In this document: in pieces, positions 8,733 through 17,404 of the stretch
How positions within the stretch are numbered: the first letter of the stretch is position 1
How the letters are laid out: each line of letters starts with the position of its first letter
DNA from: Catellatospora sp. IY07-71
Lineage (GTDB): Bacteria > Actinomycetota > Actinomycetes > Mycobacteriales > Micromonosporaceae
Assembly (NCBI RefSeq): GCF_018326265.1
Contig: NZ_AP023360.1
Span: forward strand, 7,375,001-7,439,000
Length of the DNA: 64,000 nucleotides
Direction of reading: 5' to 3'
Notes under the pieces: model-generated
Told to the model about the DNA's origin: nothing
The model's database searches: none
Seen by the model: the letters and a program-made list of their open reading frames with translations, nothing else
Position numbers and translations under genes: made by a program

Positions 8733-9941
8733 TCAGGCCAGGCCGTGCAGGAGCGCGCGGACCGGGGCGGCCTTGGCTGCGGCCTCGGCGACCTCGGCGG
8801 CGGGGTCGGAGTCGATGGTGATGCCGCCGCCGGCCCACACGTGCACGTCGTCGCCGTCGGCGACCACGGTGCGGATGGTCAGGCCGAGGTCGATCCCGGC
8901 CGGGCCGATCCAGCCCAGCGCGCCCATGCTGACGCCCCGGCCGACCGGCTCCAGGGCGGCGATCTCGCGCAGCGCGGCGAGCTTCGGGGCGCCGGTGACC
9001 GAACCCCCCGGGCATACCGCGCGCAGCAGCTCCGCCAGGCCGGTGCCGGGCCGGACCAGGCAGGTCACGTCGGATTCAGCCTGCCACAGGTCGGCCCAGC
9101 GGCGCACCGCGAACAGCTCCGGCACCCGCACCGAGCCGGTGACGGCGACGTGGGACAGGTCGTTGCGCTGCAGGTCGACGATCATGATGTGCTCGGCGCG
9201 CTCCTTGGGCGAGGCGAGCAGCTCCGCGCGCCCGGCCGCGGTGGCCGGGGCGGTGCCCTTGATGGGCCGGGTCACCGCGCGGCCGTCGCGCACCTCCAGC
9301 AGCGTCTCCGGGGAGGCGCAGCCGATCGCCCAGCCCTCGCCTTGCAGGATCCCGGCGTAGCGGGCTCCGGGCAGCCGGGCGAGGCGGCGCAGCGCGGGCA
9401 GCGGGTCGCCGGCGTACGCCGCGCGCGCGTGGCCGACCAGGTTGACCTGGTAGACGTCACCGCGGGCGATCGCCTCCCGGACCTCCTGGACCGCCTCGGC
9501 ATGGCGCGAAGGGGTCCAGGACGCCCGCCACGGGCCCAGCCGCCACGGACCGGCAGATCGGTCGAACGCGCCACCCGGCGGCCCTGACGGGCGTACGGTT
9601 GCGGCGTGTTCGTAGACCACGACGACCACGTCCGGCACGGCCGGCGCGGGGCTGGGCGCCCCGGCGGCCCCGCCGATCATGGCGGCGCCGCCCGCGGCCG
9701 AGACGAACAGCGCCGCGCCGCAGACCTCGTGGTCCCCCGGATCACCCGTCCGGGCCGACAGATCACGGACAGCCGGCCCGTGGTGCGCCAGGAACGCCTC
9801 CACCAGGGAGGACGGGTCGCCGGGGTCGCCCCGCCGCCACTCCAGCCGGGAGCGTTCCCAGGCGTGGTCACGACACCCTGCCGGAATGCCAGGAATATCC
9901 CTGGCCATCCCGTGGGTAGGAGCTAGACCGACCGGCTTCAT
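8733..9941 (-). CDS. pabB: Aminodeoxychorismate synthase component I-like chorismate-binding enzyme
   Basis: A 402-residue member of the anthranilate synthase I/PabB/isochorismate synthase family. The C-terminal chorismate-binding domain shows DVYQVNLVGHARA, ETLLEVRDG, RPIKGTAPAT, MIVDLQRNDLS and the diagnostic CPGGSVTGAPK block. The PIKGT motif and PGGSVTGAPK favour PabB, which aminates chorismate for p-aminobenzoate and folate synthesis. The N-terminal 100 residues are shorter and less conserved than in anthranilate synthase. No glutamine amidotransferase partner is adjacent. An alternative start 33 bp inside is possible. Confidence 0.88.
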   Translation of the reverse strand: MKPVGLAPTHGMARDIPGIPAGCRDHAWERSRLEWRRGDPGDPSSLVEAFLAHHGPAVRDLSARTGDPGDHEVCGAALFVSAAGGAAMIGGAAGAPSPAPAVPDVVVVVYEHAATVRPSGPPGGAFDRSAGPWRLGPWRASWTPSRHAEAVQEVREAIARGDVYQVNLVGHARAAYAGDPLPALRRLARLPGARYAGILQGEGWAIGCASPETLLEVRDGRAVTRPIKGTAPATAAGRAELLASPKERAEHIMIVDLQRNDLSHVAVTGSVRVPELFAVRRWADLWQAESDVTCLVRPGTGLAELLRAVCPGGSVTGAPKLAALREIAALEPVGRGVSMGALGWIGPAGIDLGLTIRTVVADGDDVHVWAGGGITIDSDPAAEVAEAAAKAAPVRALLHGLA

Positions 9942-10113
9942 TCCGCTCGTCCGAAAGGTTGATTGTTCGAAAAGGCCAGCGTTACGTGCTCGTAAAAGGC
10001 TCGTTCGACTTGGTAGCGTGCGTCACTGTTGTGATCGACAGCACACCGGCGCCGGACAGTCTCTGACCGAGCTTCCAACGCCACCACCCCTAACCGAATC
10101 GCGGAGAACCCCG

Positions 10114-10314
10114 ATGTTGTGCCAGCACCAACCGGTCTGCCCCTCAGCCGACGCGATCGACCACGACGCTGCGAAGGTCGTCGCATCCTTCCCTGAGCAG
10201 GGCTGGAGCCTGCTCTGCAACGGCGTCATCGTGTTCGAGGACACCGGCGAACTGCTCCCCGACGGGTCGAGCATCGCTCCGCACCGCGGCCCCGCGGTGC
10301 ACGCCATGGCCTGA
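10114..10314 (+). CDS. DUF5999 family small protein
   Basis: A 66-residue protein beginning MLCQHQPVCPSADA and containing PEQGWSLLCNGVIVFEDTGE. This is the conserved core of DUF5999, a short actinomycete-specific family of unknown function with paired cysteines. The ATG at 10114 follows GGAGAACCCCG. The 170 bp upstream are less GC-rich than the flanks and are likely to hold its promoter. The gene is monocistronic and is followed by hairpins before the converging gcvP. Confidence 0.85.
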   Translation: MLCQHQPVCPSADAIDHDAAKVVASFPEQGWSLLCNGVIVFEDTGELLPDGSSIAPHRGPAVHAMA

Positions 10315-10331
10315 CCCTCCGGCCCTCACCA

Positions 10332-10351
10332 GGGGCGCGACGGAGCGCCCC
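10332..10351. terminator. Hairpin after the DUF5999 gene
   Basis: A 7-bp perfect stem GGGGCGC/GCGCCCC with a 6-nt loop, 18 bp after the DUF5999 stop. Confidence 0.5.
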
Positions 10352-10380
10352 GAAGATCAAGCACATTCTCGCACCCGAAG

Positions 10381-10427
10381 CGCCGGCCCGAAGCCCGCGT
10401 CCCGCAGGACGCCTCCCCGGGCCGGCG
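10381..10427 (-). terminator. Nested hairpin after gcvP
   Basis: Outer arms CGCCGGCCCG/CGGGCCGGCG enclose an inner perfect hairpin GCGTCC-4 nt-GGACGC. The element sits 13 bp beyond the gcvP stop on the minus strand and probably terminates gcvP. Confidence 0.6.
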
Positions 10428-10439
10428 ACGTCAGACCCC

Positions 10440-13244
10440 TCAGGCGAAGGCCTCCGGCGGCGGGCACGAGCAGACCAGGTTGCGGTCGCCGTACGCCCCG
10501 TCGATCCGCCGGACCGGCGGCCAGTACTTCCCGGCGCGCTCCGACGCGCCCGCCAGACCCGGGTAGGCCGCGACCGAGCGCGGGTACGCGTGCTCCCAGG
10601 AGTCCCCGGTCACCATCGACGCCGTGTGCGGCGCGTTGACCAGCGGGTTGTCCCCGGCCGGCCACTCGCCCGCGGCCACCTTGTCGATCTCGCGGCGGAT
10701 CGAGATCATCGCGTTGACGAACCGGTCCAGCTCGCCCAGGTCCTCGCTCTCGGTCGGCTCCACCATCAGCGTGCCCGCCACCGGGAACGACATGGTCGGC
10801 GCGTGGAAGCCGTAGTCGATCAGGCGCTTGGCCACGTCGTCCACGGTCACGCCGGTGGCCTTGGTGATCGGCCGCAGGTCGAGGATGCACTCGTGCGCGA
10901 CCAGGCCCTTGTTGCCGCTGTACAGCACCGGGTAGTGCTCGCGCAGCCGCGCCGCGACGTAGTTGGCCGCCAGCACCGCGGTGCCGGTCGCCGCCGCCAG
11001 GCCCTCCGGGCCCATCATGCGCAGGTACGCCCACGGGATGGGCAGGATGCCCGCGCTGCCGTGCGGGGCCGCGCTGATCGCCGACACCTCCGACGAACCG
11101 GGCAGGAACGGCGCCAGGTGCGCGCGCACCGCCACCGGGCCCACGCCGGGGCCGCCGCCGCCGTGCGGGATGCAGAACGTCTTGTGCAGGTTCAGGTGCG
11201 ACACGTCCGCGCCGAACTTGCCCGGCTTGGCGAAGCCGACCAGCGCGTTCAGGTTCGCGCCGTCCACGTACACCTGGCCGCCCGCCTCGTGCACCTTCGC
11301 GCACAGCGAGGCGATGCCGGTCTCGTACACCCCGTGCGTCGACGGGTAGGTGACCATGATCGCGGCGAGGTCGTCGCGGTGCTTCTCGATCGCCCGGTCC
11401 AGGTCGACCAGGTCCACGTTGCCGGACTCGTCGCAGGCCACCACGACCACGCGCATGCCGGCCATCACGGCGCTGGCCGCGTTGGTGCCGTGCGCGCTGG
11501 ACGGGATCAGGCACACGTCGCGGTGCGCCGCGCCGTTGGCCCGGTGGTACGCCCGGATCGCCAGCAGGCCCGCCAGCTCGCCCTGCGAACCGGCGTTGGG
11601 CTGCACGCTGACCGCGTCGTAGCCGGTGACCTCGGCCAGCCATGCCTCCAGCTGCCCGATCATCTCCCGGTAGCCGGCCGTCTGGTGCCGCGGCGCGAAC
11701 GGGTGCAGCTGGCCGAACTCCGGCCAGGTGACCGCCTCCATCTCCGTGGTGGCGTTCAGCTTCATGGTGCACGAGCCCAGCGGGATCATGCCCCGGTCCA
11801 GCGCGTAGTCCAGGTCGGACAGCCGGCGCAGGTAGCGCAGCATGGCCGTCTCGGAGTGGTGGCTGCGGAACACCTCGTGGGTCAGGAACTCGGTGTCGCG
11901 CACCAGGTGCGCCGGGATCGCCGTCGCCTCGCGCGGCTCGGCCAGCTCCACCCCGAACGCGGCGCAGACCGCCCTGAGGTGCGCGACGGTGGTGGTCTCG
12001 TCGCACGAGACGCCGACCCGGTCCGCGTCGATCAGGCGCAGGTTGATCCCGTCGCGCTCGGCGGCGGCGACCACGGTCTCCGCGCGGCCCGGCACGACCG
12101 CCGTCACGGTGTCGAAGAACGCGGTGTGCGCGATCTCCACACCACCGGTGAGCAGGCTGACCGCCAGACGGCTGGCGCAGTCGTGCGCGTGGCGCGCGAT
12201 CTTCGTCAGACCCGCCGGGCCGTGATAGACGGCGTACATGCTCGCCATGACGGCGAGCAGCACCTGCGCGGTGCAGATGTTGCTGGTCGCCTTCTCCCGG
12301 CGGATGTGCTGCTCGCGAGTCTGCAGCGCGAGCCGGTACGCCTTCGTGCCGTCGACGTCCTTGGAGACGCCGACCAGGCGGCCGGGCAGCGAACGCTCCA
12401 GTCCGGCGCGTACGGCCAGGTAGCCGGCGTGCGGGCCGCCGAAGCCCATCGGCACACCGAAGCGCTGGGCGCTGCCGCAGGCGATGTCGGCGCCGATGCT
12501 GCCCGGCGCGCGGACCAGGGTCAGCGCCAGCAGGTCGGCGGCCACCGACACCAGGGCCTGGCGGGCGTGCGCCGTCTCGATCAGCGCCGCGTGGTCGCGC
12601 AGCGCACCGGAGGCGCCCGGGTACTGCAGCTGCAGGCCGAAGAACTCCGCGGGCAACTCCTCGGTGTCGAGGTCGAGCACCCGCACCTCGATGCCGAGCG
12701 GCTCGGCCCGGGTGGTGATCACGTCGATGGTCTGCGGCAGGGTGTCCGCGTCGACCACGAAGACGTTGCTCTTGCTCTTGGCCGAGCGGCGGGCCAGCGT
12801 CATCGCCTCGGCGGCGGCGGTGCCCTCGTCCAGCATCGAGGCGTTGGCGGTGGCCAGCCCGGTCAGGTCGGTGACCACGGTCTGGAAGTTGAGCAGCGCC
12901 TCCAGCCGCCCCTGGCTGATCTCCGGCTGGTACGGCGTGTAGGCCGTGTACCACGCCGGGCTCTCCAGCACGTTGCGCTTGATCACGCCGGGGGTGTGCG
13001 TGCCGTAGTAGCCCAGGCCGATCATCGAGGTCGCGACCGTGTTGCGGGCGGCGAAGGCGCGCAGCTCGGCGAGGGTCTCGGCCTCGGTCGCGGCGGCGGG
13101 CAGGTCCAGCGCCCCGTGCCAGCGGATCACCTCGGGGATGGCGGCGTCCATCAGCTCCTCGACCGAGGAGTAGCCGATGGCGTTGAGCATTTTCTCGGTC
13201 TGGTCGGGACCGGGGCCGATGTGACGTTCGACGAAAGCGCTCAT
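10440..13244 (-). CDS. gcvP: Glycine dehydrogenase (decarboxylating), P-protein
   Basis: A 934-residue full-length fused P-protein of the glycine cleavage system, which decarboxylates glycine using PLP and passes the aminomethyl group to the lipoyl H-protein. Landmarks are FVERHIGPG at the N-terminus, [40 protein letters not shown], the PLP lysine in HLNLHKTF and the following glycine-rich IPHGGGGPG. The ATG at 13244 is preceded by GGAG, and a longer upstream frame runs into the riboswitch. The other glycine-cleavage genes (gcvT, gcvH) are not in the window. Expression should respond to glycine through the riboswitch directly upstream. Confidence 0.97.
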   Translation of the reverse strand: MSAFVERHIGPGPDQTEKMLNAIGYSSVEELMDAAIPEVIRWHGALDLPAAATEAETLAELRAFAARNTVATSMIGLGYYGTHTPGVIKRNVLESPAWYTAYTPYQPEISQGRLEALLNFQTVVTDLTGLATANASMLDEGTAAAEAMTLARRSAKSKSNVFVVDADTLPQTIDVITTRAEPLGIEVRVLDLDTEELPAEFFGLQLQYPGASGALRDHAALIETAHARQALVSVAADLLALTLVRAPGSIGADIACGSAQRFGVPMGFGGPHAGYLAVRAGLERSLPGRLVGVSKDVDGTKAYRLALQTREQHIRREKATSNICTAQVLLAVMASMYAVYHGPAGLTKIARHAHDCASRLAVSLLTGGVEIAHTAFFDTVTAVVPGRAETVVAAAERDGINLRLIDADRVGVSCDETTTVAHLRAVCAAFGVELAEPREATAIPAHLVRDTEFLTHEVFRSHHSETAMLRYLRRLSDLDYALDRGMIPLGSCTMKLNATTEMEAVTWPEFGQLHPFAPRHQTAGYREMIGQLEAWLAEVTGYDAVSVQPNAGSQGELAGLLAIRAYHRANGAAHRDVCLIPSSAHGTNAASAVMAGMRVVVVACDESGNVDLVDLDRAIEKHRDDLAAIMVTYPSTHGVYETGIASLCAKVHEAGGQVYVDGANLNALVGFAKPGKFGADVSHLNLHKTFCIPHGGGGPGVGPVAVRAHLAPFLPGSSEVSAISAAPHGSAGILPIPWAYLRMMGPEGLAAATGTAVLAANYVAARLREHYPVLYSGNKGLVAHECILDLRPITKATGVTVDDVAKRLIDYGFHAPTMSFPVAGTLMVEPTESEDLGELDRFVNAMISIRREIDKVAAGEWPAGDNPLVNAPHTASMVTGDSWEHAYPRSVAAYPGLAGASERAGKYWPPVRRIDGAYGDRNLVCSCPPPEAFA

Positions 13245-13265
13245 GTGAGACTCCGGGGTCGAGGA

Positions 13266-13283
13266 CGTGTTAAGTCCTCCCCC
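13266..13283 (-). promoter_or_regulatory. Hairpin in the gcvP leader, candidate expression platform
   Basis: Between the glycine aptamer and the gcvP ribosome binding site, the minus strand carries GAGGAC-7 nt-GTCCTC, extendable by flanking G and C runs. It lies where a riboswitch expression platform is expected. No U-tract follows, so the mechanism is uncertain. Confidence 0.4.
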
Positions 13284-13292
13284 TCTGTCGCG

Positions 13293-13396
13293 GCGTCGCT
13301 CCAGAGTCGCCATGCCCGTTGTGGTCCGGGTGCCTGAGAGGTTCCGGGGAGGAATTGCCCCTTCGGCGCCGCTGCACGCGGTCTCTCCCACACGGG
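13293..13396 (-). ncRNA. Glycine riboswitch (single aptamer) controlling gcvP
   Basis: Read on the minus strand, the leader contains the conserved glycine-aptamer blocks in order: GGGAGAGACC, GCGCCGAAGGGGCAA, CCTCTCAGGCA, GGACCACAACGGG and CTCTGGAG. It lies directly upstream of gcvP, the classic target. Only one aptamer is visible; the sequence further upstream does not repeat these blocks. Confidence 0.93.
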
Positions 13397-13487
13397 TGTG
13401 CCGGCACCGCCAACGCTACCAGCCCTCGTATTTCCGCACCGTAACCTATGCCACTCCCCACCACCCGTGTCGATCTCCCCAGCTCAA

Positions 13488-13565
13488 GATCCCCCGACTT
13501 GCCAGGCACACCGGGGTATGCGGCCGCAAGATACGCCCGCCTGCCTGGCAAGTCGGACGATCATG
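13488..13565. repeat. Family C palindromic repeat, copy 1
   Basis: Outer arms CCGACTTGCCAGGCA and TGCCTGGCAAGTCGGACGATCA enclose a middle with GCAAGAT. A second copy with matching arms lies at 42981-43056. The right arm overlaps the stop codon of the quinone oxidoreductase gene. Confidence 0.75.
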
Positions 13566-14537
13566 GGAGGAGGACGACCTTGCCGATGGTGGCGCGGGAC
13601 TGGAGGGCGGTGTGGGCGTGGGCGGCGTGGGCGAGCGGGAACTCGGTGAGGGCGGGGGTGAACCAGCCCTCGGCCGCCTCGCGCAGGGCCTGCTCCTCCA
13701 GCGGGCGCAGGCCGCCCACGACCTTGAGCATCGCGGGGCCGAGGGCCGAGGAGGCGGTGATGCCACGGGCGTAGAGGTCCTGGGTAGTGATCTCCGTCGC
13801 GCTGCCCGCGGACCAGCCGAAGATCAGGAAGCGGCCGGCCGGAGCGAGCAGCTCCAGCGCGGCACGGCCCTCGGCGCCGCCGACGCCGTCGAGGACCACG
13901 GTCAGGTCCGGTCGCCCAGCTCGGCGCGCACCTTGTCCGCCCAGCCGGGCGCGCGGTAGTCGACGGCGATGTCGGCGCCGTTGCGCTGCACGCGGGCCAC
14001 CTTGTCCGGACCGCCCGCCGCGCCCACGACCAGCGCCCCGGCGCGCTGCGCCGCCTGCACGAACAGCGTGCCGAGGCCCCCCGCCGCACCGGTGACCAGC
14101 ACCGCGTCGCCCTCCTGAAGCTTCGCCAGGCGCAGCACGCCGACCGCGGTGCGGCCGGTGCCGATCATGGCCACGGCCGCGGCGGCGCTGAGCCGCTCCG
14201 GGATCTCGTGCAGGGCGGTCTGCGCGGTGACGGCGCGCTCGGCGTACCCACCGCTGGTCATGCCCAGATGGGCGACGACGCGGCGGCCCAGCCACGACGG
14301 GTCGGCGCCCGGCCCGGTGGCCGCGACCCGGCCGGCGACCTCGCGGCCCGGGGTCATCGGCAGCTGCGGCAGCGGGAACGGCACGGCGCCGCCACCGCGG
14401 ATCGCCGTGTCGATGAGGTGCACGCCCGCGGCCTCGACCTCGATCAGCACCTGGCCCTCGCCCGGGACCGGGTCGGGGACCTCCTCGTAACGCAGGTTCT
14501 CGGCCGGGCCGAACTCGTACTGGCGGATGGCACGCAT
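13561..14537 (-). pseudogene. NADPH:quinone oxidoreductase (zinc-type alcohol dehydrogenase family), frameshifted
   Basis: The reading frame starts at an ATG (MRAIRQYEFGPAENLRYEEV) preceded by GGAG and encodes an MDR-family reductase with the GROES-like half and the nucleotide motif VLVTGAAGGLGTLFVQAAQ. It stops after about 211 residues near 13902. The rest of the family (DLTVVLDGVGGAEG through ALQSRATIGKVVLLP) continues in another frame to 13561. Restoring one C in the run near 13908 rejoins the frames as GDPDLTVVLDGVGG, so this is either a one-base deletion or a sequencing error. The intact protein would be about 325 residues. A SoxR-type operator lies in its promoter. Confidence 0.82.
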
Positions 14538-14567
14538 GGTCACTCCTGGTCGCGTCGGTTGCCGCCG

Positions 14568-14598
14568 ACGCTATGACCTCAACCTGACTTGAGGTCAA
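14568..14598 (-). promoter_or_regulatory. SoxR/MerR-type promoter with perfect dyad
   Basis: A perfect 9-bp inverted repeat, TGACCTCAA-6 nt-TTGAGGTCA (14574-14597), contains the SoxR box signature CCTCAA-N6-TTGAGG. On the minus strand TTGACC and TAGCGT are separated by exactly 19 bp with the dyad filling the spacer, the architecture of MerR-family activated promoters. It points at the quinone oxidoreductase gene, a known type of SoxR target in Streptomyces. The -35 overlaps the stop codon of the upstream HIT gene. Confidence 0.75.
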
Positions 14599-15095
14599 GC
14601 CGCCAGCGCGGCCCGGATGCGCCCGGCCAGCTCCGCCGCCTGCGCCGGGGTCTGGTCGAGGATGCCGTGCTCGGCCATGAGCGCGTGATACTGCTGCCGC
14701 TCGTAGGGCACCCCCGGCGGCAGCGGGGCGACGTGCCAGTGCACATGGGCGTTGCCCTGCATGCTGCCCAGCGACAGCAGGTACGTGCGCTCCGGCCGGG
14801 TCACCTCGGCCACCGCCCGCGCCACCCGATGCACCACCGCCTGCAACGCCAGGTATTCCTCCGCGGTGAGGCCGCGGACCACGTCCTCGACATGGCGGCG
14901 CGGCACGACCAGCGTGTATCCGGCCAGGGTCGGATAGCGGCTCAGGAAGGCCGCGTGCACGCCGTCGTCGTAGAGCAGCTCGTGCTCGTAGTCCGGCTCA
15001 CCGGCCAGGGTGGCGCAGACGAAGCACTTCCCGGAGCGGGACCTGCGCACGTATGCGGCGAGGTCCATCGGCACCCGGTTGCCAAGATCATCCAT
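14595..15095 (-). CDS. HIT family protein (histidine-triad hydrolase/transferase)
   Basis: A 166-residue protein with the histidine triad signature HVHWHVAPL preceded by SMQGNA, and an N-terminal CFVCATLAG with paired cysteines. HIT enzymes hydrolyse or transfer nucleoside monophosphates from dinucleotide or nucleotide-conjugate substrates. The ATG at 15095 gives MDDLGNRVPM; a second ATG nine codons inside is possible. Its stop lies within the SoxR-type promoter of the downstream quinone oxidoreductase gene. It is divergent from the MOSC gene with only 40 bp between starts. Confidence 0.88.
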   Translation of the reverse strand: MDDLGNRVPMDLAAYVRRSRSGKCFVCATLAGEPDYEHELLYDDGVHAAFLSRYPTLAGYTLVVPRRHVEDVVRGLTAEEYLALQAVVHRVARAVAEVTRPERTYLLSLGSMQGNAHVHWHVAPLPPGVPYERQQYHALMAEHGILDQTPAQAAELAGRIRAALAA

Positions 15096-15135
15096 CCGTG
15101 AATGGTAGGCCGCCGGGCTCCGTAGAATCGGTGCC

Positions 15136-15627
15136 GTGCCGCAGATCGTGCAGTTGCTGGCCTCGCCCGTACGCCGGTTCCAGGGCCGCCCGGCCGACGG
15201 GCCCGATCCGGCCCCGCCGGGCGAGCTGGTCCAGGTGGTGCACATCCGGGCCGGGCTGGGCATCGTCGGCGACCGGTACTTCGCCAAACCCGCCCACCGC
15301 GACGCGAGCATCACGGTGATCGCGTCGGAGTCGCTGCCCGACGGTGCCGACCTGACGCAGGTACGGCGCAACATCCTGACCTCCGGCGTCGACGTGGACG
15401 CCCTGGTCGGGTCGGTGCTGGTGCTCGACAGCGGCGACGGGCCGGTGCGGCTCAAGGTGCAGCGACCCGCCAACCCGTGCGCGTGGATGGATGCCATGAT
15501 CGCCCCCGGCGCCTGGCGCGCGCTGCGCGGACGAGGCGGCATCCGTTGCACGCCTCTCGACGACGGCGTGCTTCGCGTCGGGCCGGTCGCCGTCTTGGTC
15601 GAGGAGCCACCAGCGCAAGCGCGCTAA
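15136..15627 (+). CDS. MOSC domain-containing protein
   Basis: A 163-residue single-domain MOSC protein (molybdenum cofactor sulfurase C-terminal fold). Diagnostic features are VGDRYF, TQVRRNILTSGVDVD and the conserved cysteine in NPCAWMD, followed by GRGGI. MOSC proteins bind the molybdenum cofactor or carry sulfane sulfur; the specific substrate is unknown. GTG start, divergent from the HIT gene. A family B palindrome follows about 57 bp downstream. Confidence 0.88.
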   Translation: MPQIVQLLASPVRRFQGRPADGPDPAPPGELVQVVHIRAGLGIVGDRYFAKPAHRDASITVIASESLPDGADLTQVRRNILTSGVDVDALVGSVLVLDSGDGPVRLKVQRPANPCAWMDAMIAPGAWRALRGRGGIRCTPLDDGVLRVGPVAVLVEEPPAQAR

Positions 15628-15683
15628 GGCTCCCGCCGCCGACTCGCTGACCGGGTAGCGCCCGCGTCCGGCCACCGCGGGTG

Positions 15684-15748
15684 AAGATCGCCGTCTCGTG
15701 TCGGAAGCTGTGGTGAGACCGCACCTTTCGACATGAGACGGCGATCTT
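15684..15748. repeat. Family B palindromic repeat, copy 1
   Basis: An imperfect 65-bp palindrome starting AAGATCGCCGTCTCGTGTCG and ending CGACATGAGACGGCGATCTT, with a loop region containing GTGGTGAGACC. Six copies occur in the window. This one lies between the converging MOSC and ribM genes. Confidence 0.85.
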
Positions 15749-15775
15749 GGCGGAGCGCTGGCCCCGGTGGGGTGG

Positions 15776-16480
15776 TCAGGCGGTGGCCGGCCGCTCCAGC
15801 GGGGTGCGGCGGGGCGCCGGGCGGTCGGCCGAGCGCAGCCAGACGGTGAAGCCGTAGAGGACCAGGCCGCCGTAGACGAGGTAGAGCACCGCCGACGGGT
15901 AGAAGTGCGACTTGATCAGCAGCGGCACGCCCACCGCGTCGACCGCCAGCCAGGCGAGCCAGAAGTCGTGCCAGCCGCGCGCCATCGCGTACGTGGCCAC
16001 CACCGAGCCGACGAAGATCCACGCGTCGCACCAGTAGTACCAGCGGGGAGCGGGCCAGCCCGCCCCGAACCAGAAGAACACCTGCTGCACGGCGACCACG
16101 CCGAGCGCCCACACCGCCAGGTAACCCAGGCGCTCCCGGGCGCTCGCCCAGCGCGGCGTGATCGCCGGGGCGCCCGGCGCCAGCTCGCGACGGGCCTGCT
16201 GCCACCGCCACCAGCCGTACACGCTGGTCACGATGAAGAAGACCTGCCGCCCGGCCTGGCCGAACAGGGTCGTGTGCTGCGGGTTGGCGAACGCTACCCC
16301 GAAGAAGACGGTGAACAGCAGGAGATTGCCGATGATGCCGGCCGGCCAGGCCCAGACGCGGCGGCGCAGGCCGCCGATCGCCGAGGCGAAGCCGAACCCG
16401 TTGCCGATGATCTCGCGCCACAGGATGTGCTGGTCGAAGACCGTCAGCTGGGCGGAGAAGAGCTGTTCGAGGATGTTCAC
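15776..16480 (-). CDS. ribM: PnuC-family riboflavin transporter RibM (PnuX)
   Basis: A 234-residue membrane protein of the PnuC family with about seven predicted helices. Motifs include WPAGIIGNLLLFTVFFG, VYGWWRW and WLAVDAVGVPLLIKSHFYPSA. PnuC relatives carry nicotinamide riboside, riboflavin or thiamine. Here a clear FMN riboswitch lies directly upstream, which assigns it to the riboflavin-transporting RibM/PnuX branch. The GTG start at 16480 is four bases after GGAGG; the frame upstream of it is not conserved. It stands alone, as actinobacterial ribM often does outside rib operons. Confidence 0.9.
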   Translation of the reverse strand: MNILEQLFSAQLTVFDQHILWREIIGNGFGFASAIGGLRRRVWAWPAGIIGNLLLFTVFFGVAFANPQHTTLFGQAGRQVFFIVTSVYGWWRWQQARRELAPGAPAITPRWASARERLGYLAVWALGVVAVQQVFFWFGAGWPAPRWYYWCDAWIFVGSVVATYAMARGWHDFWLAWLAVDAVGVPLLIKSHFYPSAVLYLVYGGLVLYGFTVWLRSADRPAPRRTPLERPATA

Positions 16481-16651
16481 GGGGCCTCCGGTCGGATCCG
16501 GTCGGGTCCCCGGGGAAACCTGGTCGCGCGGGCGCGCACGATCGCACCGCCGGTCAGCCGTGCGTCGGGGGCGCGGGCAGGGCCCGGCACACCCGCGTAC
16601 GCCCGCGCCCGTGCGGCGTCCACCGCGCAGGCGCGACCGGTGCGGTCGCCG

Positions 16652-16776
16652 CGTGCTGCCTCCCATCCGGACTTTCACCGTCGGTCCCGGAGTTTCACCG
16701 GGTCCACCGGCCGCCGGCTGCGGTCGGGTCGCGGACTGTCACCGCCGGTTCGGAATTGCACCGACCCCGGAGCACG
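16652..16776 (-). ncRNA. FMN riboswitch (RFN element) controlling ribM
   Basis: On the minus strand the leader carries the RFN blocks in order: GGGGTCGGTGCAATTCCG, AACCGGCGGTGACAGTCCGC, GGTGAAACTCCGGGACCGAC and GGTGAAAGTCCGGATGGGAG, closed by CGTGCT/AGCAC. This is a near-canonical FMN aptamer. About 170 bp separate it from the ribM start. A GCGACC/GGTCGC hairpin immediately after the aptamer could be part of the expression platform. Confidence 0.96.
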
Positions 16777-16843
16777 TCGGCGTCAGTCTGCCACGCACCC
16801 CGTCCCCCGCGGCACCCCTGCGTGATCTAAAGAACTCGCGCGG

Positions 16844-17311
16844 TCACCCCTGCGGGGCGCGCAGCCACACGTACGGCACCGGCTGGATGCTGTTCCAGTG
16901 GTCGGCCTGCTCCTGCGGCACGTGTTCGTAGCCCGCGCCGGCGTAGCAGCGCAGCGCGGCGGTGTTGTCCGGGTGCACCCGCATGAACACCGCCGGGTGG
17001 TGGTCCCGGGCCCGCCCGGTCAGCTCGGACACCAGGCTGCCGCCCAGGCCGCGGCCGCGGTGGGTGGGAGCCACGATCAGGCGGGCCAGCTCGACCTCGC
17101 CCTCCTCATCGTCGACCCACAGCTCGCCGTAGCCGACCGGCTCACCGTCCTCTTCCAGGAGGTATGCCGCGACGTCGGGCTCGGCGGCCCAGCCGGTCAC
17201 GGTCTCGGCGGTCACCTCGTCGTGGGAGCACCAGCGGCGGCACTCGTCGGCCGTCCCCGCCCATCCCGCGACGATCGCCGCGTCCGCCGCCTCGAACGAC
17301 CGCAACCCCAT
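16844..17311 (-). CDS. GNAT family N-acetyltransferase
   Basis: A 155-residue single GNAT domain. The acetyl-CoA binding segment is LIVAPTHRGRGLGGSLV (motif A, R/Q-x-x-G-x-G) followed by VFMRVHPDNTAALRCYAGAGYEHV (motif B). The acceptor substrate cannot be predicted. The gene is monocistronic and divergent from nothing obvious; the ribM leader lies 67 bp beyond its 3' end. Confidence 0.85.
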   Translation of the reverse strand: MGLRSFEAADAAIVAGWAGTADECRRWCSHDEVTAETVTGWAAEPDVAAYLLEEDGEPVGYGELWVDDEEGEVELARLIVAPTHRGRGLGGSLVSELTGRARDHHPAVFMRVHPDNTAALRCYAGAGYEHVPQEQADHWNSIQPVPYVWLRAPQG

Positions 17312-17404
17312 ACCGAACCCGCCTCTCCCTCACCACCGGCGATGCGATCGTAGAGGGTGGCGCGCCTGGAGTCACCGGGTTGGATCATGCCCAGCGCAGC
17401 CGGA

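Noticed and set aside
10590-13337. A 915-codon open frame on the plus strand
   Set aside because: It is antisense to gcvP, with His/Arg/Gln-rich low-complexity translation typical of shadow frames in GC-rich genes. gcvP is unambiguous.
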